From the NCBI GenBank assembly GCA_012520995.1, contig JAAYNI010000041.1, forward strand, positions 1-37,038: DNA of 37,038 nt, given 5' to 3'. Under the pieces are notes generated by a model. It was not told where the DNA came from. It was given only the letters and a program-made list of their open reading frames with translations, and searched no databases. The DNA is from Candidatus Rifleibacteriota bacterium. Its GTDB lineage: Bacteria; Muiribacteriota; Ozemobacteria; Ozemobacterales; Ozemobacteraceae. Below, piece by piece: positions 7,765 through 15,100 of this stretch (the first letter of the stretch is position 1; every line of letters begins with the position of its first letter). The position numbers and the translations under genes were made by a program.

Positions 7765-8859
7765 CTAGTCAGTGTTTTTAGATGCTCGGGCTTTCTTATA
7801 TTTTTTCAACACTCTCTTGTAAAGACGGCTGTTTTTAGACAGAAGTCTGAGAGCTTCTCTATAGTTCCTGGCAGCTTTTTTGTTCTGCTCTTTTTTCTCA
7901 AATCCGTCAGCTCTTTCTTCATAGAGACGGGCCAATCTTTCTTTAGCCGCTACAAACTGGCTTGCATATATATTTCCCGAGCTCTGGAAAGCCGGCATAA
8001 GAGGGTCTGCTGCAGAGTAAGAAGAGAAAAGAGACAAGGCTTCTTCATAGTCCTTGACAGCAGCTTCCCAGTCCCCGGAACGGGCTTCGTCATCTTCCAG
8101 CTCTTCCTCGTTGCTGATGCGTTCATTTATGGTGTTCTGCATCTGTTGATAGCGTTGTTCTTCTTCCTCTTCCAGAACGCTCGGTTTTATAAAAGCAGCC
8201 TTTTCAAGCTGTCTGTGAGCCGCTCTATATCTATTTTTTTCCAAAGAGCGGGCAATACTGTCCAAATAGGTTTTGAAGACAACCATCTTGGCTTCGTCAC
8301 AAAGTTCGTTTACGTAAAGTTTAAACTTATGATCATCCGGCAGGTTTCTTGCAATATCCAAAGCCGTATCCAATTCAAATATGGCCTCACCATAGTTGCC
8401 AACTTCAATAAGCTGTTCACCGCGTTTAACGTGCGGAGTCAGTCTTCTATACATCTGGCTGTCACGTAATAATATTTTCTCTTTATCCAAAAGAATTTTG
8501 ATTTCTTCAAGCTGTTCCAAATTTTCAGCATCTGTCAGACGCATAGCATCTTCAAAGGCTGCAATAGCGGCTTCCCTGTTTTTATAGGAACTTTCAAGAA
8601 TGCCACGCTCTTTATGAGCCACAGCAAGGTGTTGTTCGGCAACTTTAAGTCTTGAACGGCAATCTTTCAACTTGGTTTCCGCCTGCGAAAGAATAGCGGG
8701 TGTCACGGCTTCAGCTTCTGATTCAGTAAGAAGAGCTTTAAGCAATTCAATAGCCTTAAGCAAAGCTATTCTTTCTCCACCCCAAGAGCCTCTCAGGGAT
8801 TCCTGTTCAGCCTCTGCCATAAATCCTATAGCTTTATTGAGTTTTTCAACATTCTGCAT
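7765..8859 (-). CDS. Cytoplasmic TPR/coiled-coil protein of unknown function
   Basis: The 364-residue helical protein has no signal peptide. Residues 1-125 are predicted coiled helices rich in Glu, Lys and Ala. TPR-like pairs follow at about residues 145-200 (QLIEVGNYGEAIFELDTALD), 255-300 (SGDWEAAVKDYEEALSLF) and 318-350 (EKKEQNKKAARNYREALRLL). An acidic run (EEEEEQ) lies near 235-240. It is the last gene of a three-gene minus-strand operon, 22 bases after its neighbour, with a GAAAGGAAAGAGAG Shine-Dalgarno region. Its role is presumably scaffolding with the secreted TPR protein or the membrane protein upstream, but nothing specific is recognisable. The TAG stop coincides with a dispersed repeat. 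Confidence 0.75.
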   Translation of the reverse strand: MQNVEKLNKAIGFMAEAEQESLRGSWGGERIALLKAIELLKALLTESEAEAVTPAILSQAETKLKDCRSRLKVAEQHLAVAHKERGILESSYKNREAAIAAFEDAMRLTDAENLEQLEEIKILLDKEKILLRDSQMYRRLTPHVKRGEQLIEVGNYGEAIFELDTALDIARNLPDDHKFKLYVNELCDEAKMVVFKTYLDSIARSLEKNRYRAAHRQLEKAAFIKPSVLEEEEEQRYQQMQNTINERISNEEELEDDEARSGDWEAAVKDYEEALSLFSSYSAADPLMPAFQSSGNIYASQFVAAKERLARLYEERADGFEKKEQNKKAARNYREALRLLSKNSRLYKRVLKKYKKARASKNTD

Positions 8860-8881
8860 ATCTGTTTAACTCTCTTTCCTT

Positions 8882-10432
8882 TCAAAGTTCCTTTTTAAGT
8901 CTTTCTGACGCTGTTTTCGAGTCGTAGAAATCAATTCCGTCTTCATCAGTTGAATCAAGCTCTTCGTATGTAGCGCTGGCGCCGCCATAGTTCTCTTGAC
9001 GATACTGAGTATAGCCCAAAAGCGATTTTGCGTCTTCATTAGCAGGGTCTAGCCTAAGAAGTCGATAAATGGTCTTTTCGGCTTCCGAAAAATCTTCGTT
9101 CTGTATGTAAATAAGAGATTTGTTCCACCAGAGAGCAGGCGCCTGAGCATGAGCCGCTTCCAGTTTTTCGAACTCCTGCATAGCCTTTTCATATTCAGCG
9201 TTTTTCATGAGTTCCAAGCCCTTCTGGAAAGCAGGGTTTTTCTTCAACAAAGCGTCCGCATCCTCTAAACTAAGAGAATCTTTGGCAGCAGCCGAAGCTT
9301 CAGCTTTTTTAGCCGCCGAAACATTTTTTCTGGCTTCGGCAATATCTATTTTGCCTTCCGCTTTTGCATATTCCATCAAGGCTACAACATACTTGGCTCT
9401 TGAAGAAGCAGGAAAACCTGCAACAAATGCTTTGCCCCATGCAGAAACTGCATCATGCAACCCCAAAAGAGCTCTATGTCTGATAGACTGGTAGTAGGCT
9501 TCTTCCACGTGAGGACTTGTCTGATGGGCAGTCAAAATAGAATCGTAAAGCTTGCAGGCTTCAAGAATTTCACCAAATTCTGAGGTTTTTGCTGCCAGTT
9601 TCATTATAACATCAGCTTCTCCTGATTTGCCTGAAAGTTCTTTTTGCTGATCTTGCAAAGAGAGAATCTCGGTAATCATTCTAGCCTGCTGATCAGCTGT
9701 AAGAGAGGGCTTATATAAAGCTTCAGCTATAAGAGCTGCCGTATCGGAAGAAACAGATTTTGGAGCTGCGACAGGTTGTTGAACCGGTTGTAAAGAAGGC
9801 TGAGAAGCAGTCTTAGGAGCCTGCGGTTTTTCTGTTTGAGAAGTTCGAGGAGCTTGAGGCTGCTGAACAGCTACTTTCTCAGGTTCGGCTTTTTGAACAG
9901 GAGGCGTTGACGGCTTTTGAGGTTCTTTAGGAGACGGAGACTTTTGAATCGCCTGCTTCTTTACAGGAGCCGGAAGCGCCTGCCCTGCTGTTTTCATTAT
10001 ATTGGCGGCTAAGCTCAGATATGGGCTTTGCGGATTCTCACTCTGGATAATTGAATACCAATTCCGGGCTTTTTCATGATTTCCGGTTGCGGTATGAATA
10101 TGAACCAGCTTATAGCAGGCTTCGGCCTTCTCTTCAGGAGAAACTCCCAAAGCTATGAATTCTTCGAAAAGAGCCGCGGCTTCGGCATAATCGCCATTCT
10201 CTACCTTGGTATCTCCGAGCATGAAAGCAGCGAGACTTTTCTCTGTCTTGTTTGAAGCCAAGTAAAGAGCCTGCTCAAAATTTTCGGCAGCCTCGGCCAA
10301 ATCACCTGAAGCCTTGAGTCTTATTCCTTTTGAAATATAAGTAGTAGCTCTCTCGCGGGCATCAGCCGGCAAAAGAAGTAAAGCAAACAAAGCAAATGCT
10401 GAAAGCAGAACCCAAAATTTAGTTTTTTTCAT
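8882..10432 (-). CDS. Secreted TPR protein with Pro/Gln-rich linker
   Basis: The 516-residue protein starts MKKTKFWVLLSAFALF and has a signal peptide with a probable cleavage after ADA near residue 24. N-terminal TPRs (about 28-140, for example SGDLAEAAENFEQALYLA and NGDYAEAAALFEEFI) are joined by an about 80-residue Pro/Gln/Lys-rich linker to a C-terminal helical block with further TPRs (AEYEKAMQEFEKLEAAH, NEDFSEAEKTIYRLLRLDP). It probably acts in the periplasm as a scaffold. An upstream in-frame start at 10504 is rejected because AGGTGG sits five bases before ATG 10432 and the signal peptide then starts correctly. It overlaps the upstream membrane protein gene by 14 bp, so it is operonic. 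No enzyme domain is seen. Confidence 0.8.
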   Translation of the reverse strand: MKKTKFWVLLSAFALFALLLLPADARERATTYISKGIRLKASGDLAEAAENFEQALYLASNKTEKSLAAFMLGDTKVENGDYAEAAALFEEFIALGVSPEEKAEACYKLVHIHTATGNHEKARNWYSIIQSENPQSPYLSLAANIMKTAGQALPAPVKKQAIQKSPSPKEPQKPSTPPVQKAEPEKVAVQQPQAPRTSQTEKPQAPKTASQPSLQPVQQPVAAPKSVSSDTAALIAEALYKPSLTADQQARMITEILSLQDQQKELSGKSGEADVIMKLAAKTSEFGEILEACKLYDSILTAHQTSPHVEEAYYQSIRHRALLGLHDAVSAWGKAFVAGFPASSRAKYVVALMEYAKAEGKIDIAEARKNVSAAKKAEASAAAKDSLSLEDADALLKKNPAFQKGLELMKNAEYEKAMQEFEKLEAAHAQAPALWWNKSLIYIQNEDFSEAEKTIYRLLRLDPANEDAKSLLGYTQYRQENYGGASATYEELDSTDEDGIDFYDSKTASERLKKEL

Positions 10433-11726
10433 TGCCACCTGTTTCCATTTTACGCATATCTTTATGTATAGAAAAGGATAATGCAAAGAGCAGGACAAGT
10501 TCAAGTATAATAAAATATATGAATGGTCTTTTGTTCAGTGGTTTAACTTCACATTTTTTTTCAAACTGAAGCCACATGGAGTCAGAGTGATTTCCGCGCT
10601 TTGAGAACAAAGGAAGAGATGAGCTGAAAGAATCGCCCGACTTGCCGACAGAAGAGCTTGAAGAATTGCTCTGCGAAGAATACAGTTTGAGACTTGCCCC
10701 GGAATTTGAGCAAAACTGCATCAAATTATCGTTTAAAAGAGGCAGACGCGCTTCAAGACAATAAGAAAGATTTCTCGAAAGATCGCGTACAGGCAAAAAA
10801 ACAGAAACAAAATAAGCCTCTGAATCATTATCCTGGGAAATATCACCAATAAATAAAGATGAACCTTTTTTTATTGCCGCCAAAGCTTCTTTACGGAAAC
10901 GAGAATTATCCGAAAAACTGCCTAATGCTGAAATCTTTTGTCCAGATAAGGTCAAAAGAAAAAGGCTTTTCATATTATAACGGTTTAAAAGAGACGAAAG
11001 AACCTTTTCTGCCTCTTCTAATAAAGCAATTTTCTCAAGCAAAGGCGTTGAAAAGGTTTCAGCGGCGGGTCTCACAGAATTCTGAGAAAGGTTTTGTTCT
11101 CTGTCTATAAATTCTGCTTTCAAAGAGTCTCTGCCCCAAATATCCGAAGAAAACGATTCGAAAAACATGTTTGAAACTCCGGAAAGAAACAATGAGATTT
11201 CTTTGGATGAAACAGGCTTCTTCCGTTTTTCAAAAAGATCCGTGATATGACTGTCGCTTATAAAAAAAGAAGCTAAATTAATCAAAAAAGGAGAATCGGT
11301 TCTGAAGATCAAGGTTCTTAAAAAAGCTTTTGGAAAGTCTATTATCTGTAAAAGACGTTCTTCTTTGTTGTAATTATAACGCTCCAAGTCTTGCAAAAAA
11401 TAATTGAAAGATGTCAGATTTGCGTCAGAAAAATCCTGAGCGGCTTTTATTAAACGAACCGCCATAAGATTCTCCGGCAATTGCTTTAGTTGAGGCAAAG
11501 AAGCAGCAAACGCAAGAGCGGTTTCATAATTTTTAAGGTTATTTTGTATTGCAAGCGCACAAAACTCTGTTTGTTTTAAAAGAGCTGATTCTGCCTCTGA
11601 TTGCCTGACATCTTGCAAAGTTAAAATGCCAAAAAAAAGCAACAAAGTCAGTATTGCAGAGAAAGCGATAAGGCAGATCGCTGCCGTCTTTATTAGCATA
11701 AGAGCAGTAAAAATATTTTTTTTCAT
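10419..11726 (-). CDS. Two-helix membrane protein with extracytoplasmic sensor-like domain
   Basis: The 435-residue protein has an N-terminal membrane helix (about 9-36), an about 360-residue extracytoplasmic region, and a second helix at about 400-420 followed by 15 cytoplasmic residues. The layout resembles Cache-type receptor ectodomains: a long helical stretch, then a segment with SLFLLTLSGQKISALGSF and SEAYFVSVFLPVRD strands. There is no kinase, HAMP or GGDEF output. A Ser-rich stretch lies at about 350-375. It heads the operon with the two TPR proteins, which could carry the output. No clear Shine-Dalgarno site precedes ATG 11726. I do not recognise the family by name. Confidence 0.75.
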   Translation of the reverse strand: MKKNIFTALMLIKTAAICLIAFSAILTLLLFFGILTLQDVRQSEAESALLKQTEFCALAIQNNLKNYETALAFAASLPQLKQLPENLMAVRLIKAAQDFSDANLTSFNYFLQDLERYNYNKEERLLQIIDFPKAFLRTLIFRTDSPFLINLASFFISDSHITDLFEKRKKPVSSKEISLFLSGVSNMFFESFSSDIWGRDSLKAEFIDREQNLSQNSVRPAAETFSTPLLEKIALLEEAEKVLSSLLNRYNMKSLFLLTLSGQKISALGSFSDNSRFRKEALAAIKKGSSLFIGDISQDNDSEAYFVSVFLPVRDLSRNLSYCLEARLPLLNDNLMQFCSNSGASLKLYSSQSNSSSSSVGKSGDSFSSSLPLFSKRGNHSDSMWLQFEKKCEVKPLNKRPFIYFIILELVLLFALSFSIHKDMRKMETGGNEKN

Positions 11727-11791
11727 AAAAAGCTAAGTTTTTCCCGGACTATTGCCGATGTATTTCGAAAGGAAACTAGGGAGGAACAAAA

Positions 11792-11926
11792 ATGCTTTGT
11801 CCACAATGCGCATCGCCAATGAACCAGAAACTTCATAAAGGCATCAATTCGCCTTATTTTACCTTAAAATGCAAATGCTGCCAATTCTTAATGTTATACG
11901 GCGCAGAAAATGCTAGTGGCAAGTGA
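11792..11926 (+). CDS. Small zinc-ribbon protein (44 residues)
   Basis: The sequence starts MLCPQCASPMNQKLH, and CKCCQF follows at residues 27-32. CPxC (3-6) plus CxC/CC (27-30) give a four-Cys zinc-ribbon knuckle pair 20 residues apart. AGGGAGG (11778-11784) sits 7 bases before the ATG, which strongly supports translation. The last residues (ASGK) and TGA stop fall inside a dispersed GCTAGTGGCAAGTGATGAG repeat, so the natural C-terminus may have been replaced. It diverges from the sensor gene with 65 bases between starts. Its function is unknown; similar small zinc ribbons are often nucleic-acid or protein binding. Confidence 0.6.
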   Translation: MLCPQCASPMNQKLHKGINSPYFTLKCKCCQFLMLYGAENASGK

Positions 11927-11965
11927 TGAGTGGCGAGTTGAATTGGTTAGACTCGATTACTAAAA
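11913..11965. repeat. CTAGTGGC/GGCGAGT dispersed repeat
   Basis: CTAGTGGCAAGTGATGAGTGGCGAGTTGAATTGG is followed by TTAGACTCGATTAC. It is the inverted form of the TTGAGTCTAAACAATTCAACTCGCCAC boundary seen at 12217 and elsewhere. It overlaps the end of the zinc-ribbon ORF. Confidence 0.6.
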
Positions 11966-12032
11966 CTAATAACTGCTTTAAGATGCCAATAAATAACTGA
12001 AATATTTATTATTTAATAAATTTTTTATAACA

Positions 12033-12075
12033 AAAGCGGGCTGAAACAAAAAATTCAGCCCGCTTTATAATTTTA
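12033..12075. terminator. Strong bidirectional terminator
   Basis: A perfect 13-bp stem, AAAGCGGGCTGAA (12033-12045) with TTCAGCCCGCTTT (12054-12066), encloses an A-rich loop. T-rich flanks lie on both sides. It sits between convergent units: the zinc-ribbon gene (plus) and the LysM protein gene (minus). The remaining gap to 12227 is AT-rich with nothing recognised. Confidence 0.9.
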
Positions 12076-12216
12076 GCTATTTAAAAGTTAGAAATTCCAA
12101 GTGTTTGTTGCAGGTAAAAGTTCACTATATTGAACATTTTTTTTGAAGTTTCGTTCTCTGTTTTTTAAATTTTAAAATTTCGATTATTTATGAGCTTCTT
12201 AAAGCAGTCTTTGGCT

Positions 12217-12355
12217 ATAATATTGAGTCTAAACAATTAACTCGCCACCCGCCACTAACCACTCATCACGGTGCGATCTTAGCAGCTGCTAACAATGATT
12301 TATTGTAGAGCAAGATGCCTTTTAAAAGGAAGTTTTAAATGCAACAAAGCACTAG
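12217..12355 (-). repeat. TTGAGTCTAAACAATT boundary, CTCGCCAC tract and CTAGTGC element copy D
   Basis: TTGAGTCTAAACAATTAACTCGCCAC and the CCGCCACTAACCACTCATCAC tract lead into an 89-bp element (12267-12355). Its reverse complement begins CTAGTGCTTTGTTGCA on the TAG stop codon of the LysM gene. About 75 of 89 positions match copy C at 4763-4852, including the internal TAAAACTTCCTTTTAA and CTAAGATCGCAC words. The element separates the gene from its terminator. Confidence 0.8.
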
Positions 12356-13656
12356 TAGTGGTATTGCAAGAGCCACTGCAACCTGTAATCGTATCCGAAG
12401 AACATCTCATTCTTAAGTGATATAGGAGCAGCCACTGTTATAGCCATGCCTTCTTTGACGTGATATCTCAAGCCGAGAGTCAAATCAGTGCTTTTGCCTG
12501 AGTTTACAAGGTTATAATAGTTAATTTCCCCCATAAAGGTGAAAGAATCATTGGCCTTGTAATCAAAGCCGGCATTCAGGAAAACCCCATCTCGAGAGCT
12601 GTTACTGCCACCAGCCTGATATCCGCCGTTAAGGTGGACATTTCCGCCCGTTTCTCTCTTGCTGGAAATACCGGCAAAAATCTCCCAAGCATTGTCACTT
12701 TCAACATTGCCGATAGTAATATCGCTGGTCGGAAATATAGCGCCGAGCCCTAAAGATGAAGCCATATTTTCATTTTCGGAAACAAATTTAAAGCGAAGCT
12801 CTATATCACCCATACCGGAATCACTGCCGTCTACAAAGTTGTAGGTGAGAGGAGCATAAATATCGTATGACTCGAAAGGCATATTCATGGCAACTTCAAA
12901 GTTCTCAGCCGAATAAGTCAGCAATATGGGGAAAATCCACTGATCGCCGTCCTCACCGCTGACCATGCGTTCTCCTTCTCTTTTGACGACCTTGTTCCAC
13001 TTCATACCGAAACCTGTCGAAAAAGCGCTTTCGCCCAGAGTATAGGAAGAAAAGGTATTTATAAGGCCTGTAAGACCATTAAAGGAAACGAAGTTTTCCT
13101 TCGCTGGTTTCAGTTTTTCTGATTCGCCTGGCAAAATGATTTGAGGCAAACCGCCTGAAGAATAAATCACCGGGTCTTCAAGACTCACAGGGGGCAACGG
13201 AAGAGTTTTCACCGGCTCATAAACGACGGGCTTCTGAGTTCTTACAGGAGCTTTTGAAACAGGAGCGGCATCAGCTGAAGGAGGAACCGGAGTCTGATAA
13301 ACCTGTCTATTGAGAGTGCCTTGTCCTTTTTCAAGTGAAAGAGTAGGAATATCTATAACCTGTCCCTGACGAAGAGAGGCAGGATTTTCTATATTGTTTG
13401 CGCTTGCGATAAGTTTCCATTTGGTTGTGGTGCCAAAAAACTTTTGCGAAATAGAACCGAGAGTATCTCCTTTTTTTACGGTGTAAGTCTGATAGCCTCT
13501 CTGCTTCGGCATAGGTATAGCATCGAACGACAATATATCATCCTGAGACAATATTGGCGGAGCCATTGAATAAGCGTTGTAGTAACTACTGGCGAAAAGT
13601 GTCGCAGGCAGAAGAAGCCCCGCAATCAGGATTGAAGTTATTTGCCGTTTTTTCAT
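12352..13656 (-). CDS. LysM-domain envelope protein with C-terminal beta-barrel-like domain
   Basis: The 434-residue protein has a signal peptide (about 1-23, MKKRQITSILIAGLLLP). One LysM domain spans about 57-104 (YTVKKGDTLGSISQKFFG through QGQVIDIP), followed by a Pro/Val-rich linker to about 185. An about 245-residue region of alternating hydrophobic beta strands follows, rich in Gly and aromatics and ending in a Tyr-His-Tyr terminus, as in outer-membrane barrels. It recalls the MetA-pathway (phenol-degradation) type barrels in layout. LysM should bind peptidoglycan glycan while the barrel sits in the outer membrane, giving a wall-to-membrane tether. AAAGGA lies 11 bases before the ATG. 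The stop codon is shared with a dispersed element. Confidence 0.82.
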   Translation of the reverse strand: MKKRQITSILIAGLLLPATLFASSYYNAYSMAPPILSQDDILSFDAIPMPKQRGYQTYTVKKGDTLGSISQKFFGTTTKWKLIASANNIENPASLRQGQVIDIPTLSLEKGQGTLNRQVYQTPVPPSADAAPVSKAPVRTQKPVVYEPVKTLPLPPVSLEDPVIYSSGGLPQIILPGESEKLKPAKENFVSFNGLTGLINTFSSYTLGESAFSTGFGMKWNKVVKREGERMVSGEDGDQWIFPILLTYSAENFEVAMNMPFESYDIYAPLTYNFVDGSDSGMGDIELRFKFVSENENMASSLGLGAIFPTSDITIGNVESDNAWEIFAGISSKRETGGNVHLNGGYQAGGSNSSRDGVFLNAGFDYKANDSFTFMGEINYYNLVNSGKSTDLTLGLRYHVKEGMAITVAAPISLKNEMFFGYDYRLQWLLQYHY

Positions 13657-14002
13657 GGAACCCGGGGTCCTTTCATTTATTTTATGAAAATTGTTCTCCT
13701 GCTATTTCGGTAAGCTCAAAAAAATAGTTAACCATACCGGAAAGATTTTTAAGCACAGCTTTAAAATCAGGGAGTAGGGCGTAGGGCCTAGGGGGGGGAG
13801 TAAAAGACAAGTCCGAGCCTAATACTTGCTTTTCGATTCATAATAAATATTTGCAAGCCTTTTATAAGATATATTCTGCTAGATAATTTTTTGTTTCTTT
13901 AATTTTTTCTCTTGATTTATGGCATATAGGCATTAGCAGTTTTTTATGTCAGAGTTTAAGCTGTTTATCAGCTACTTAAAGAAATTATTAGTTTCAGCGA
14001 TT
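13657..14002. other. Gene-free AT-rich gap
   Basis: Upstream of the LysM gene there is no coding frame that I trust. A G-rich tract (about 13771-13800, GGGAGTAGGGCGTAGGGCC followed by eight G) resembles the opposite-strand version of the CTACCCACACCC modules at other repeat sites. The part from 13800 to 13980 is AT-rich and shares only loose words with the gap near 12130-12220. Confidence 0.4.
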
Positions 14003-14118
14003 GAGTTCTAAACAATTTCACTACTCCCCACACCCTAACCCCTGCTCCCTCTGTGAAGCAGCAGTGTATTCTGCGGTAAAAAAAAAGTTTTTCTTATTTC
14101 GTGTTTTGTTTCGTGCTT
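14003..14118 (+). repeat. Composite dispersed repeat, copy 2
   Basis: TTGAGTTCTAAACAATTTCACTAC (from about 14001) runs into the 43-bp module CTCCCCACACCCTAACCCCT and onward (14024-14066), which mirrors 282-325. It is followed by TATTCTGCGG, an A-run and TTTCGTGTTTTGTTTCGTG, matching the modules that follow the same sequence near 228-281. So at least two adjacent modules are conserved as a block. It lies just upstream of the recombinase gene. Confidence 0.75.
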
Positions 14119-14194
14119 CAAAATGGTTTTTTGCGCTCACTTTTGCCCAGGGTTCTTCCGATAGGTTTACAAAGAAATAAAAAACGGAGCAAAC

Positions 14195-15100
14195 ATGTCT
14201 TTCCAATTGCTGGAACAATTCCTGAATTATCTCACTGTCGAAAAAGGCTTGAGAGAGAAGACCATTGCGGCTTATCGCTCTGATCTCGAAGACTGGATTA
14301 AATTCGCCGAAGAACGCGAAAGAAACATAATAAAACCAGGCGTAGAAAACCTGCTCAGTCTTTACAGCATTGAAATGCACGATCAAGACTTCTCGCCCAG
14401 AACCATGGCCAGAAAAACCTCCGCTTTGCGCGGCTTTTACAGGTTTTTGCAAAGAGAATCCATAATAGATTTCGATCCCATGGCTTACATTGAGAGACCC
14501 AAAACAGGCAGACCTCTCCCTAAAGTCTTATCCAGAGATGAGATGGAATTAATTCTTGAACAGCCTGATACATCCAAGCCTCTTGGAATCAGAGACAAAG
14601 CCATGATGGAACTGCTCTATGCAACAGGAATACGCGAATCAGAACTCATTGATATTCAAATAGGCGATATCAATTTCCAAGGCGAATTCATATCCGTAAA
14701 AGGAAAAGGCGGCAAAGAAAGAGTCGTGCCTGTCGGCGATCTGGCTCTTGAAGCGGTGCAAAGCTACCTTTTCAAAGCAAGAAACACTCTCTGCCAAGAC
14801 ATAACCGAAAGAACCATGTTTCTGAACTCCAGAGGCAATCCTCTTTCTCGCATGGGAGTTTGGAAAATTATCAGAAAATACGCTTTATCCGCCGGTTTAG
14901 GGAAAGATGTTTCACCCCATATTTTCAGACATTCCTGCGCGACTCATATGCTTGAGGGCGGAGCAGGCATAATGGCTGTACAAGAAATGCTTGGACACGC
15001 AGACATATCAACAACCCAAATTTACACACATCTTTCTACCAAAGAGCTCAGAAACATACATAAAAGTTCTCATCCCAGATCGACAAAAGAAAAAAAATGA
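14195..15100 (+). CDS. xerD: XerC/XerD-type tyrosine recombinase
   Basis: The 301-residue protein has an N-terminal SAM-like core-binding domain (1-100) and a C-terminal catalytic domain. The catalytic residues are Arg147 (ATGIRESEL), Lys171 (VKGKGGKER), His242/Arg245 (PHIFRHSCATHML), His268 (LGHADISTTQIYTH) and nucleophile Tyr277. Length and spacing match XerD almost residue for residue (E. coli R148, K172, H244, R247, H270, Y279, from memory). It resolves chromosome dimers at dif. Whether it is XerC, XerD or a sole XerH-like enzyme cannot be decided here. CGGAGC lies 5 bases before the ATG. It overlaps the next gene by 4 bp. It is full length with no phage genes nearby. Confidence 0.9.
   Translation: MSFQLLEQFLNYLTVEKGLREKTIAAYRSDLEDWIKFAEERERNIIKPGVENLLSLYSIEMHDQDFSPRTMARKTSALRGFYRFLQRESIIDFDPMAYIERPKTGRPLPKVLSRDEMELILEQPDTSKPLGIRDKAMMELLYATGIRESELIDIQIGDINFQGEFISVKGKGGKERVVPVGDLALEAVQSYLFKARNTLCQDITERTMFLNSRGNPLSRMGVWKIIRKYALSAGLGKDVSPHIFRHSCATHMLEGGAGIMAVQEMLGHADISTTQIYTHLSTKELRNIHKSSHPRSTKEKK

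Noticed and set aside
14021-14452. 143-codon minus-strand ORF overlapping the Xer gene
   Set aside because: It is antisense to a clear recombinase with intact catalytic residues and begins in a repeat.
14195-15100. Tyrosine recombinase as a phage or integron integrase
   Set aside because: Length and catalytic spacing match XerC/D, and there are no phage genes, cassettes or attC sites beside it.
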